64,000 nt of DNA from JAJZJT01 sp049964655 (GTDB lineage: Bacteria; Actinomycetota; Acidimicrobiia; Acidimicrobiales; RAAP-2). Shown in pieces: positions 53,672 through 62,603 of the stretch. The notes below the pieces were generated by a model that was given only the letters and a program-made list of their open reading frames with translations, ran no database searches and was not told the DNA's origin. The stretch is taken from NCBI GenBank assembly GCA_049964655.1, contig JBMFXC010000002.1, positions 1-64,000 of the forward strand, in the 5' to 3' direction. A program made the translations under genes and the position numbers. Positions within the stretch are counted from its first letter, which is position 1; every line of letters begins with the position of its first letter.

Positions 53672-54817
53672 TCAGGAGCCGCCTCCGGCGCCAGACCGAC
53701 CACCTCGGAGCGCGTCGGCCAGCGGCACGAGGGGCAGCCCGTGGGCCTCGGCCACCGCCGGGTAGACGACCGCTCCGTCGACGACGTTGACACCCCGCGC
53801 CAACGCAGGGTCGGCGGCAACCGCGGCGGCGAGCCCGGCCCGGGCGATCTCGAGGACCGAAGGAAGCGTGACGTTGGCAAGCGCGTGCGTGGAGGTATGG
53901 GGGACGGCACCGGGCATGTTGGCCACGCAGTAGTAGAGGACGTCGTGGACGGCAAAGGTCGGGTGCGAGTGGGTCGTCGGGCGGCTGTGGACGAAGCACC
54001 CGCCCTGGTCGATGGCCACGTCGACGAGGACGGCTCCGGCCTTCATCCGACGAACGAGGTCGTCGCCGACCAGCTCGGGAGCTCTCGCTCCGGGGACCAG
54101 CACAGCGCCGATCACGAGGTCGGCGTCGAGGACGACGCGCTCGACCTCGAAGGCCGTCGAGGCAAGGGTCTGGACGCGGCCCTGGAACACCCGGTCGACC
54201 CGCCGCAGCTTGTCGACGTCACGGTCGAGCACGCAGGTGGCGGCACCCATGCCGACGGCGACCGATGCCGCGCTCGTCCCGACCACCCCGGCACCGAGGA
54301 CTACCACCTCTGCGTCACGCGCCCCCGACACACCGCCGAGGAGCACCCCGCGCCCGCCCGACTCGCGTTCGAGGACGTGTGCACCGACCTGGGGAGCCAT
54401 CCGACCGGCCACCTCGGACATGGGTGTCAGCAGCGGGAGGGTGCCGTCGGCCCGCTGGACCGTCTCGAAGGCGACGGCGGTGACCCCCGAGTCGACGAGC
54501 GCCTGCGTGCACGAGCGCGAGGCGGCAAGGTGCAGGTAGGCGAAGAGCACCTGACCGACACGGAGCCGCCCGTACTCCTCGGGGACGGGCTCTTTCACCT
54601 TGACGACGAGATCGGCACCCTCCCACACGGCGTCCGCTGTCCCGACCACGTCGGCACCGGCCGCGGCGTACTCGGTATCGGCGATCGACGAACCCGTACC
54701 GGCGCCGCGCTCGACGAGGACCCGATGGCCGGCCCGCACCAGCTCGTGGACGCCGGCCGGCGTCATCGCCACGCGGTACTCGTCGTCCTTGACCTCCTTG
54801 GGCACCCCGACCCGCAT
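53672..54817 (-). CDS. ald: Alanine dehydrogenase
   Basis: 381 residues. It converts alanine and NAD to pyruvate, ammonia and NADH. Motifs: MRVGVPKEVKDDEYRVAMTP, the LLTPMSEVAGRMAPQ stretch, the Rossmann VVVLGAGVVGTSAASVAVGMG, and the C-terminal DVAIDQGGC with THALANVTLP. ATG 54817 has AGGAGG 8-9 nt upstream; the GTG at 54826 is too close. Converges on the nuclease with 34 bp between. Confidence 0.96.
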   Translation of the reverse strand: MRVGVPKEVKDDEYRVAMTPAGVHELVRAGHRVLVERGAGTGSSIADTEYAAAGADVVGTADAVWEGADLVVKVKEPVPEEYGRLRVGQVLFAYLHLAASRSCTQALVDSGVTAVAFETVQRADGTLPLLTPMSEVAGRMAPQVGAHVLERESGGRGVLLGGVSGARDAEVVVLGAGVVGTSAASVAVGMGAATCVLDRDVDKLRRVDRVFQGRVQTLASTAFEVERVVLDADLVIGAVLVPGARAPELVGDDLVRRMKAGAVLVDVAIDQGGCFVHSRPTTHSHPTFAVHDVLYYCVANMPGAVPHTSTHALANVTLPSVLEIARAGLAAAVAADPALARGVNVVDGAVVYPAVAEAHGLPLVPLADALRGGRSGAGGGS

Positions 54818-54870
54818 GGGCTCCACCTCCTGTCGACTGGCCGCTCCGGCCTCAGACCTGCCCCACCGCC

Positions 54871-54942
54871 CGGGACCGGGCCTACCCCACGCCCCGGGGC
54901 CGGGCCTGCCCCACGCTCCGAGGCCGGGCTCAGCCCACGATC
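54871..54942. repeat. Three imperfect ~24-bp repeats
   Basis: Three units with the core CCGGGCCT(G/A)CCCCACGC lie between ald and the SGNH gene; the third is degenerate. Nothing else is visible in this 120-bp space. Confidence 0.55.
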
Positions 54943-54946
54943 ACCT

Positions 54947-56821
54947 TCAGGGAGCATCGTCACCACGGCTACCCCGGCGACCGGCGCCGTCGCCGACACC
55001 TCCCGCACTCGTTCGCCGTGGACCGGCATCCCAGTCGGACACGGGTGCCGTGCCTCGAAGACGCCCGCCAGACACAGTCGGGGTCGGGTCGACGGGTGGG
55101 TCTCGAACAGCCGCAGCACGAGCGGCACGCCGACGGGCGGCTCGGCGGCGCACCCGCAGGCGCGCCAGCACCAGGACGATCATGGCCAACAGCACGATCG
55201 CGACGGCGGCGAGCCCTGCGATCAGTGCCGTGTCCGCCCGTCGTGCCGGGGGGCGGGCGCGACGGGCCGGCTTCGGGCGTGTCGTGGTGGTCGACGACGT
55301 CGACGGGGTCGACGACGGGGCCGGCTGGCGGGCGGCGGCGATGACCTGGGCGGCTTGCAGCGCTGCCGGGCACCCCGGGGTCGGGGTCGCCTGCACGACG
55401 GGGGGCACTTCGGGTGCCTCGGGCATCCCGAAGAGCGTCGTGGGAATGGCATCAGCCATGGCCACCTGACCTGCCGTGTTCGGGTGCAGGTTGTCGGCGG
55501 TGAAGTACGGAGGGTACGGCAGGTTGGGCTGGCACGCGCCGTTGTAGACGTCGCCCATCACGGCAGCCAGGTCGACCACGCCGTCGAAACCGGTGTTGGG
55601 GCCGAGCAACCAGGCATTGACCGCCTCGAGTGTCGCCTGCTCGGCGGCCGTCCACACCTCGGGCTTCTCCCCTGCCGGGATCTGCGACGCGAACGAAGAG
55701 CTCCGAGGCAGCAGGGTGATAGCGAAGACCTTCACACCCACTGCGTGGGCCTGTTGGACCACCTGCTCCATGCCGGCGATGATCGCCTGGGCTGTGCCAT
55801 AGGCCGCCAGGTGGTCCGTCCCGCCGAACCAGATGTCGTTCGTCCCCAGAAAGACCACGACGTCCTTCGTGCCGGGCAGGTCGAGGGCATCCTGGTCGAG
55901 GCGTTGGACGCCTGGTATCCCGCCTGACGTACGCGCGTAGGTGGTCCCCGGAGGGAACACCGTCAGGGTGTTCCCCGAGATGCCCTCGTCCACCACGGCC
56001 ATCTGCTCGTTCGCCGGAAGCTGGTCCACCCGCTGGACGAGCACCTCGGGCCAACCGAGGCCGCGGTTCATGAACCCCTCGGTGATCGAGTCGCCGAGGG
56101 CGACGACCGTCCCCTGGGCCGGCGTGCCCGAGACGGCGACGGCCGACAGCCACGTCATCCGCAAGTCGGCGGGCGCGACGACGAACGGCGCCGCGGTGGC
56201 ATTCGTCACCTGGTTGCCACCACCGTTGGGCGTGGCATAGGTGACGATCTTCCCCGCGCAACAGTCGTGGACGTCGACCTCGGTCGACCCGGGCACCCAC
56301 AGGCTCACCGCCACGGCCTCCCCGGCATGGACGGCGAGCTGCACCGGGTCGCTCATCACCTCCTGGCCGGCCGGGATCGTCACCGTGGGACGACCGGAGA
56401 AGGTGACAGGGACGACGGGTCCGCTGAGCGCTGCTCCACCCGACGGCGCTTCGGCGGCGGCGGTCACGGCACCGAAGGTCACCGGCAAGGTGCCGAACGT
56501 GTTGGACAACCGCAGCTCGATCGACGTCCCGCCGACCGCAACAGTCGCGATATCACGCACGGTCGCATTGACGGCCGCGTCGGCCGGATAGGGGTAGAGC
56601 AGGTCCATGGGCGAGGTCCACGCCGCCTGCCACTGGGGTGGCGGCGGCAGTGTCGTCGTGGTGGTCGACGACGCCTGAGCCGACGTGGACGACGATCGGT
56701 CGGGCTGGGGTGCCGCTCCGACCGCCGAGGAAACGGTCGGACCAGCGACGGCAGCGAGCGCTACGGCCACCAGGGCGGCAAGCAGGAACCGAGGCCGGCG
56801 AGACCGGCGGCTGCCCGTCAT
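54947..56821 (-). CDS. Exported SGNH/GDSL hydrolase with C-terminal anchor
   Basis: 624 residues. A signal segment (~10-35), a Ser/Thr-rich linker, a beta-rich domain (~65-240), then the SGNH domain with VALGDSITEGF, ISGNT, FLGTNDIW and DNLHPN, i.e. all four blocks. A Pro/Thr-rich stretch and one helix (~555-580) tie it to the membrane; a basic tail follows. It likely removes acyl groups from extracellular glycans or lipids. ATG 56821 has no clear ribosome site; the frame stays open to 56956. Confidence 0.85.
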   Translation of the reverse strand: MTGSRRSRRPRFLLAALVAVALAAVAGPTVSSAVGAAPQPDRSSSTSAQASSTTTTTLPPPPQWQAAWTSPMDLLYPYPADAAVNATVRDIATVAVGGTSIELRLSNTFGTLPVTFGAVTAAAEAPSGGAALSGPVVPVTFSGRPTVTIPAGQEVMSDPVQLAVHAGEAVAVSLWVPGSTEVDVHDCCAGKIVTYATPNGGGNQVTNATAAPFVVAPADLRMTWLSAVAVSGTPAQGTVVALGDSITEGFMNRGLGWPEVLVQRVDQLPANEQMAVVDEGISGNTLTVFPPGTTYARTSGGIPGVQRLDQDALDLPGTKDVVVFLGTNDIWFGGTDHLAAYGTAQAIIAGMEQVVQQAHAVGVKVFAITLLPRSSSFASQIPAGEKPEVWTAAEQATLEAVNAWLLGPNTGFDGVVDLAAVMGDVYNGACQPNLPYPPYFTADNLHPNTAGQVAMADAIPTTLFGMPEAPEVPPVVQATPTPGCPAALQAAQVIAAARQPAPSSTPSTSSTTTTRPKPARRARPPARRADTALIAGLAAVAIVLLAMIVLVLARLRVRRRAARRRAARAAAVRDPPVDPTPTVSGGRLRGTAPVSDWDAGPRRTSAGGVGDGAGRRGSRGDDAP

Positions 56822-57068
56822 AGAACGAGCCGGCGATACACCAAGAGGCAGCACCGACACGACAGACCGGTGGTCGAGCGACGTGGCCGAGCCCGCCGAC
56901 ACGGTCTGACGCCGACGCCTCCGGTCAGCCGGAACGACGCGGAACCAGGTCGCCAACGAGTCACCGCCAGAGGTCCTCCAACATGCTTGGTCAGTGTACG
57001 AGGCGCGACGTCGACGGCAAGGGCGGCCGTGGCGACCATCCGATGGGCCCGCTGCCTACCATCGTGCC

Positions 57069-57131
57069 GTGAGCGGCACGGAGCGACGGCGACCCGGGTA
57101 CAGCCGGCCGAGAGCGTACCGGCATGCCTGA
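57069..57131 (+). CDS. Possible leaderless 20-codon upstream ORF
   Basis: TACCAT (57057-57062) is 6 nt before GTG 57069. The frame MSGTERRRPGYSRPRAYRHA stops at 57129-57131, overlapping the ATG (57124) of the next gene by 8 nt, which suggests translational coupling. The upstream part of the 302-bp divergent space shows no other feature. Confidence 0.45.
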   Translation: MSGTERRRPGYSRPRAYRHA

Positions 57132-58164
57132 TCTCCGCACGGTCGGCACCGAGCTGGGCACGGCACTCGGCATGCTCGGTGCGGTGCGGCTCGACGACCT
57201 CGGGGACCAGCCTCCTGGAGAACTGCTCGGCGTCGACCAGCGCCGGTGGTCCCAACTGGTAGCCGCCGCGCACGGCACCCACCGGGCTGTCGTGTCCACA
57301 GCGGTCGCCAACGGTCAGGCGTTCCTCGGCGCCGACGACGGCTTGCGCGGACGGGCACCGCTGCGGATCGAGTGGAAAGGACCACACCGGCCACCCGGCT
57401 ACGACCTGCTGCCGGCCGATCTCCGGGTCGACCACGTCTACCTCGTCTCGTGCAAGTACTCGTCGAAAGTGCTGGTGAACGCCGCTCCGGCCCACCTCTT
57501 CGATCGTGGGCTGCAAGACCGTCCCGGTTCGGCGTCGGCCGACTGGTACCAGATGGTCGCCCCCGACGAGCTCGAGGCGCTGTACCGAAGCGTGCGGGCG
57601 GTCGTCGACCCCGGCCTTCCGGCGTCCACGGCTGAATTGACGCGAGCAGCTCGCGATCGGATCGCCGCAGCATGCGCTCGGCGCTGGCCGGATCCGCTGA
57701 AGGCGCCGGCTCGACAGTTCGCCGAGACCGTGGCAACTCGGACGGCAGCGCGGTGGAGCACGGCACTCGGCTCCCTCCACCAGCGGGAGCTCATCCTCTG
57801 GAGGCTGTTGCGCCTCTCCGACTCGCCGTACTTCGTCCTCGGCACCGGGCCGAGCGGCAGCCTGCGGCTGAGGATCGCCACGCCCTGGGACTGGCGCCAG
57901 CACTTCGAGCTGCTCGGTTTCGACGTCGACGCCGAGCCGAGCGAACAGCCCCGCGTGGCGTGGCGTGCCCGAGTCGGCGAGCGACGGAGCGGGGTCGAAC
58001 GCGTCGTTCGTGGCCACGTCGAGATCCGTTGGAGCCACGGGCGCTTCTGCGGCATGCCCGAGGCCAAGGTCTACCTCGACACACCACATGACCGCGTACC
58101 GGGTTACGTTCCCCTCGAAGCGCCATCCCAGGGTTCGCTCTCCCCACTGGAAACGCAGTCCTGA
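57124..58164 (+). CDS. Hypothetical protein with a possible nuclease-like core
   Basis: 346 residues, no signal or membrane segment. I do not recognise the family. Residues ~80-130 run ...RIEWKGPHRPPGYDLLPADLR, then VDHVYLVSCKYSSKVLVNAAP, where an acidic residue, a beta strand and S-C-K resemble the (D/E)xK arrangement of restriction-type folds; this is only a pattern. The rest is Arg-rich with Trp motifs. The start has no ribosome site, and a small ORF overlaps it. Conserved in sequence style, so it is probably a real protein. Confidence 0.7.
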   Translation: MPDLRTVGTELGTALGMLGAVRLDDLGDQPPGELLGVDQRRWSQLVAAAHGTHRAVVSTAVANGQAFLGADDGLRGRAPLRIEWKGPHRPPGYDLLPADLRVDHVYLVSCKYSSKVLVNAAPAHLFDRGLQDRPGSASADWYQMVAPDELEALYRSVRAVVDPGLPASTAELTRAARDRIAAACARRWPDPLKAPARQFAETVATRTAARWSTALGSLHQRELILWRLLRLSDSPYFVLGTGPSGSLRLRIATPWDWRQHFELLGFDVDAEPSEQPRVAWRARVGERRSGVERVVRGHVEIRWSHGRFCGMPEAKVYLDTPHDRVPGYVPLEAPSQGSLSPLETQS

Positions 58165-58256
58165 GCCTGGATCCACCGTCGCGCCGCGGACGTCTTGCGA
58201 CCGGAAACGACTCGTGGCGATGTCGTATTGGGGCTGCACCATCGGCAGGCCGCACA

Positions 58257-58284
58257 GCCCCTGGGACTGCACAGTCCCAGGGGC
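58257..58284. terminator. Perfect 13-bp stem hairpin
   Basis: GCCCCTGGGACTG and its exact complement flank a 2-nt loop (CA). It lies between the hypothetical gene and the Fur gene. No U-run follows, so it may be a terminator of the actinobacterial type or a regulator site. Confidence 0.55.
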
Positions 58285-58327
58285 CGCGTGTCACGGCCCG
58301 GCCGCACCGTCGTCGTACGCTGGAGCG

Positions 58328-58783
58328 ATGTCGGACGAGCGAGTCGAAGCGGCAATGGAGCGCGTCCGGGCAAGCGGCGGACGGGCCACCGTCGATCGAC
58401 GGGCAGTGCTCGAGGCACTGGTGCGCACGGTCCACCACGCCACTGCCGAGGAGATCGCCGGGTTGGTCCAGGCCGAGCACCCCGACTGCAACCTCGCCAC
58501 CGTCTATCGGGCCCTCGAGCTCTTCGAGCGCCTCGGGATCGTCTCCCACGTCCATCTCGGCCATGGACCATCCCAGTGGCACATGGCGGAGTTGGCCCAC
58601 CACCACCTGGTCTGCGACTCGTGCGGCGCCGTCGTCGAAGTCGGTGACGACGTCTTCGACCCGTTGAGACAACGGATCCTCGCCGACACGGGCTTCGTCC
58701 TGGACCCGCATCACTTCTCGCTGAGCGGTCAGTGTGCTCGCTGCGCCGCTGCCACTCCGCCTGCTGCTGGACAGGCGCCCTGA
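58328..58783 (+). CDS. Fur-family transcriptional regulator
   Basis: 151 residues. The winged helix covers ~20-85 (HATAEEIAGLVQ, CNLATVYRALELFERLGIV). Metal-site residues are HMAELAHHHLVCDSCGAVVEV and the C-terminal CARC, i.e. two Cys-x2-Cys pairs for structural zinc. TACGCT sits 6 nt before ATG 58328, and no ribosome site is present, so it is likely leaderless. It could be an iron, zinc or peroxide sensor; sequence alone does not decide. Confidence 0.93.
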   Translation: MSDERVEAAMERVRASGGRATVDRRAVLEALVRTVHHATAEEIAGLVQAEHPDCNLATVYRALELFERLGIVSHVHLGHGPSQWHMAELAHHHLVCDSCGAVVEVGDDVFDPLRQRILADTGFVLDPHHFSLSGQCARCAAATPPAAGQAP

Positions 58784-58842
58784 CCGGTTCGTGACCGGTT
58801 CGTGACCGGTTCGTGACCGGTTCGTGACCGGTTCGTGACCGG
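58781..58842. repeat. 11-bp tandem repeat TGACCGGTTCG, five copies plus a part
   Basis: Units start at 58781, 58792, 58803, 58814 and 58825, with TGACCGG at 58836. The first overlaps the Fur stop codon. Each contains the palindrome ACCGGT, and the 11-bp period places all on one face of the helix. It lies upstream of the acyltransferase. Confidence 0.95.
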
Positions 58843-58948
58843 GGAGACAGGGCCGAGGACGGGGTCGGGGCGGCCAAGCGGAAACGCAACCAGCCGTCAC
58901 GGTGCCCGTCGTCCTGGCTCGACGGTGCGATCGGATAGCGTCGTAGCC

Positions 58949-59671
58949 GTGTCGGAACAGTTGTTCGAGCGTCCTGCTCCCCTGGCCGGCGCTCCACCCC
59001 GCTTCGGCGGGATCCGCCTGTTCGGCCGGCTGCACCGCGACAGCCTGAATGCCGCGATCAACGCCGCGTGGGACTGGGTGTGTGCTACCGGTGCCAGCGG
59101 CGTAGGCGACCGGCGGACACGGGACTTCGGCGCCTTCGGCGATCGCAGTTGCCTGTCGTTCCCGCCCGGGGCGATCTTCGGAGAACGCTCGATCCGCATC
59201 GGCGCCAACACGCTCATCGGCCCCTACGTCAGTCTGTCGGCCGGCATGATTCCGGGCCAGCAGATGATCACCGACCCGGTCGTCCGCATCGGCGACCGCT
59301 GCATGATCGGGCGTGGCAGCCACATCGTCGGGCACTTCGGCATCGACATCGGAGACGACGTCCACACCGGGCCGTACGTGTACATCACCGACCAGAACCA
59401 CGGCTACGAGGCGATCGACGAGCCGATCCACTCCCAGTACCCCACCGACCGCCCGGTGCGGATCGGCGCCGGCAGCTGGCTCGGTACGGGCGTCGTCGTG
59501 CTCCCCGGCACCGAGCTAGGTCGCAACGTGGTCGTGGGGGCGGGTGCGGTGGTCCGGGGCACCTTTCCGGACCATTGCGTGATCGCCGGTGTCCCTGGCC
59601 GCGTGGTACGTCGCTATCGCCCTGGTGCCGGTTGGGAACGCCCTTCGGACGACGACGGCTCGACCGGCTGA
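58949..59671 (+). CDS. Hexapeptide-repeat (LbetaH) acyltransferase
   Basis: 240 residues. Left-handed beta-helix hexads run from ~70 to 220 (IRIGANTLIGPYVSL, RIGDRCMIGRGSHIVG, RIGAGSWLGTGVVVLP, VVVGAGAVVRG). A His in the HGYEAIDEPIH loop is the expected catalytic or binding site of the maltose/galactoside acetyltransferase class. TAGCGT lies 7 nt before GTG 58949. It probably acetylates a sugar. Its end overlaps the patatin gene by 58 bp, tail to tail. Confidence 0.88.
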   Translation: MSEQLFERPAPLAGAPPRFGGIRLFGRLHRDSLNAAINAAWDWVCATGASGVGDRRTRDFGAFGDRSCLSFPPGAIFGERSIRIGANTLIGPYVSLSAGMIPGQQMITDPVVRIGDRCMIGRGSHIVGHFGIDIGDDVHTGPYVYITDQNHGYEAIDEPIHSQYPTDRPVRIGAGSWLGTGVVVLPGTELGRNVVVGAGAVVRGTFPDHCVIAGVPGRVVRRYRPGAGWERPSDDDGSTG

Positions 59672-61251
59672 GCGAGCGGCTTGCCGCCGTGCTCGGACGA
59701 GGGAGAGGCGGCTGTGGTCAGATGCCCTTCGCCTTCGCTGGTGCCTTCGCTGGTGCCTTCGCTGGTGCCTTCGCTGGTGCCTTCGCTGGTGCCGGCAGGC
59801 TCGCCGGTCCTGTCCGGTACCTCGGACGACGACCCGCTCTCGATCCGGATCCGCGGCAGGCGCGCCGCGAGGTTCTGGGCCGAACGCGGCACCGAGCGGA
59901 GGAGCTCGCGAGAGCGGGCGTCATCGACCAGCCCGCGCAGCCTGCCCACAGCCCGCCGCACGTCACGCACGGACAAGCTCGCCGGCACGGGATCGTCGTT
60001 CCACCCGACCGCCGATCCCCTGGCAGGAGCCCGGTCTCCCTCCAACCAGTTCGCAGCGGCGTCGCCGGCCGGTCCGCCGACCGGTCCGCCGACCGCTGGT
60101 CCCGAAGTCGGAGGCTCGTCGGGAACGGACGAGCCACGCCCCGTCGACCCCGGGGGCGCCAGTCCGTCGGCATCGCCCGTGGACGAGGTCGTCTCCGCTC
60201 CCATCTGTCTGTGCTCGTCACCTCCGTGCACCGGCACAGGGCGGCCATCGTGCGTCGACCCACCCAACCCGAGCCGGTGGAGGATCCCCAGTGCAGCAGC
60301 CCGCCCCTCAGCGATGAGCGCGTCGGTGTCCGAGAAGTCCGTGTAGTCGTGCGGCGCGGTGTCACCGGCACTGCAGACCACGAGGTCGACCCCCGGAGGG
60401 ACCGAGGTCAGCTCCCGAGCGAACCGGGCGTGCACGGCGATGAAAAGAGCGTTCAACATGACTTCGACCGGCCGTCGGACTGGCGGCGGTGCGTACTCGA
60501 GTGGCCCGCAGAGCAGCACGACGACCCGGGTCGCTCCATCCCGAATGGCCCGACCGATGGGGACGTTGTCGACCACGCCGCCGTCGATGAGGCGATGCCC
60601 GTCGATCTCGACGGGCGGGAAGATAGCCGGGATCGCCGCCGAAGCCAGAACGGCCTCCACCACCGGCCCACTGGTCAGCCACCGTTCGGATCCGTCGACG
60701 AGCGACGTGGCAACGACGGCGAAGGGGACTCTCGCATCCTCGATGCGCTCGAAGGTGAGCCCGGACTCCACGACCTTTCGGAGACCCGTGTTCGGGTGCA
60801 CAGACGGTCGCTGCTGGAGGAACTGCCACGGCCCGTGGACGAGGCGCTGGGGATAGACGTCGCCGCTCTTGATCCCCCTCCAGACCTGGGTGATGCGCTC
60901 GACCCCCTCGACCGTGGGGTCGCCGGCGAAACCGGCGCCGTTGACCGCTCCGACGGACGCCCCATAGATCCGGTCAGGCACGAACCCGTGCTCGGCGAGC
61001 ACCTGGAGCATGCCCACCTGGACCGCGCCCCGCGTCCCGCCACCTCCGAGCACGAGGGCGGTCACGGGCCGAGGGGCGGACCCGGCCTCGGGACCATCGG
61101 GCGCCGTCGGTTGTGCGGCCGCCCACGCCCGGCGTGCCGCCGCCCCATGACGGAGGATGAACGGGATCACCAAAGCCAACAGGGCGACGACCCCGACGAC
61201 GAACACACCGAAGACGACGTCGAACGCCGTGATGGCAGCCGCACTCGTCAT
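59614..61251 (-). CDS. Patatin-like phospholipase with one membrane helix
   Basis: 545 residues. TM helix at ~8-32, then the patatin domain: GGGGTRGAVQ oxyanion loop, GASVG (nucleophile Ser), and DGGVVDN (catalytic Asp). The C-terminal ~200 residues are low-complexity, ending in (TSEG)5. ATG 61251 has TAGCCT 7 nt upstream, so a leaderless start is likely. It cleaves acyl lipids at the membrane. The C-terminal tail overlaps the acyltransferase gene on the other strand. Confidence 0.9.
   Translation of the reverse strand: MTSAAAITAFDVVFGVFVVGVVALLALVIPFILRHGAAARRAWAAAQPTAPDGPEAGSAPRPVTALVLGGGGTRGAVQVGMLQVLAEHGFVPDRIYGASVGAVNGAGFAGDPTVEGVERITQVWRGIKSGDVYPQRLVHGPWQFLQQRPSVHPNTGLRKVVESGLTFERIEDARVPFAVVATSLVDGSERWLTSGPVVEAVLASAAIPAIFPPVEIDGHRLIDGGVVDNVPIGRAIRDGATRVVVLLCGPLEYAPPPVRRPVEVMLNALFIAVHARFARELTSVPPGVDLVVCSAGDTAPHDYTDFSDTDALIAEGRAAALGILHRLGLGGSTHDGRPVPVHGGDEHRQMGAETTSSTGDADGLAPPGSTGRGSSVPDEPPTSGPAVGGPVGGPAGDAAANWLEGDRAPARGSAVGWNDDPVPASLSVRDVRRAVGRLRGLVDDARSRELLRSVPRSAQNLAARLPRIRIESGSSSEVPDRTGEPAGTSEGTSEGTSEGTSEGTSEGEGHLTTAASPSSEHGGKPLAQPVEPSSSEGRSQPAPGR
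59732..59791. repeat. 12-bp tandem repeat encoding (TSEG)5
   Basis: CCTTCGCTGGTG repeated five times in register at 59732-59791. On the minus strand it encodes TSEG repeats in the patatin tail. Copy number may vary without frameshift. Confidence 0.95.
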
Positions 61252-61358
61252 CCAGCCAAGGCTAGCGGGGGTGGGGTCCCCCCAACGGTTCCGGGAGGAG
61301 GGCACGAGACAGACCCGCTGCCGGCTCCCTGTGACACCCCCCCGGCACACTCGCTCCC

Positions 61359-62603
61359 ATGCCCGCTCCCGAGCTCACCACAACGCCTCCGGGTCCCTCG
61401 GGAACCTGCACCGAGCCCACCGAGGCGCCTCTGCCCGCACTTGGGCTTGGACGCAGCACGGGCAGCGGCAGTGGAGCCGGCGACGCGCCTGGCCGTACGG
61501 AACCCCACGGCGAGACTCGCCGAGCGCTCTCGCTCCTCCGCCTGCCCGGCCAGCCGAGGTTCACCGCCGAGCTCGACATTGCCAAGCACCTCGCGTCCCG
61601 CCTGGTCACCGCGCTGGGCCCGGCAAGCGCCGCACCGGCACCACGCAACGGGGAAGCGGCCCCGGCACGCGGTCCGGCAGTACCACCTGTGACGACCGAC
61701 AGGCCGACCCGGCTCGTGCTCACGCGGTCGGCTGTCAACCAGGCACTTGCCTGTCCGACGCATCTGGCGATGCAGCGCGCTTCCGGCATCGACGGTCAGG
61801 ACAACCTGCCCTTTGCCCGCGCCGTGCTGGTACGTGCCCTCTTCCGTCAGGTGGTGACCCTGGGATCGATCGACGACCCGTTCGCCGACGCCCTCGATGC
61901 CATCGAGGCAGACCCGGGCAGTGCCGGGCTGGTGAGCCGAGTGCGCTTCCTCCCCCGGGACCAACGGGACGAACTGGAGCACCAGGTCAACGGGCACGCT
62001 CGCCACCTGGCCTCACAGTGGTCGCGCCCCCCGGCCAACTGGCTCCCCCGCACCGCCGTCCGCTTCCACGCCACGATGGAGGCTGCCAACCTCGAACTGG
62101 TCGGGGCCGCCGACCTCGCCATCGGTGTGCCGTCTCCAGATCGGGCTTCGGTAGCCCTCGTCCTGCTCCGTACCGGCGACCAGAGCCGGGCCCACGCACT
62201 CGACAGACACCTGACAGCACTGGCACACACCTTGAGCCAGGGAATGCCACCCTTCGCGGTGGCCACCTTCTACTCGGCGACGGGAGTTCTGGCCGTGGAC
62301 GCCGTCGACCTCGCCATGCTCGAGCGCGCCGCCAGCCAATGCACGGCAGCAGCCAGGCGGATGATCGGAGCCGACGCGTCGCGCTGGAGCGATACCTCCG
62401 ACATCGCGTCTCCGGAAGCCTCCAGCTGCCCATGGTGCGGTGACGTGCCGGCGACCGGCAGCGACGCCGCCGAGGCCCTCGAGGCGGCCTCTTCGGGGCA
62501 GCAAGGAACCAACCGAGGAGACCCAAGGCACCGATCAGACGCTCTGCGCGCCGCGGGCCGAGCGCACCGGGCCGGGGCGTGCCGCAGGCATTACCGGCGA
62601 TGA
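61359..62603 (+). CDS. Unrecognised protein with a RecB-like nuclease pattern
   Basis: 414 residues. A Ser/Pro-rich first 110 residues precede a helical region beginning LVLTRSAVNQALACPTHLAM, which recalls the start of RecB/Cas4-type nucleases (SxSxLxxYxxCPxxF). Further on, LVGAADLAIGVPS and VALVLLRTGD stand where such nucleases have G..D... and DxKTG; the Lys is Arg and the Asp is missing, so activity is doubtful. A CPWC motif is near 358-361. Coupled to the next gene by ATGA. Confidence 0.65.
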   Translation: MPAPELTTTPPGPSGTCTEPTEAPLPALGLGRSTGSGSGAGDAPGRTEPHGETRRALSLLRLPGQPRFTAELDIAKHLASRLVTALGPASAAPAPRNGEAAPARGPAVPPVTTDRPTRLVLTRSAVNQALACPTHLAMQRASGIDGQDNLPFARAVLVRALFRQVVTLGSIDDPFADALDAIEADPGSAGLVSRVRFLPRDQRDELEHQVNGHARHLASQWSRPPANWLPRTAVRFHATMEAANLELVGAADLAIGVPSPDRASVALVLLRTGDQSRAHALDRHLTALAHTLSQGMPPFAVATFYSATGVLAVDAVDLAMLERAASQCTAAARRMIGADASRWSDTSDIASPEASSCPWCGDVPATGSDAAEALEAASSGQQGTNRGDPRHRSDALRAAGRAHRAGACRRHYRR

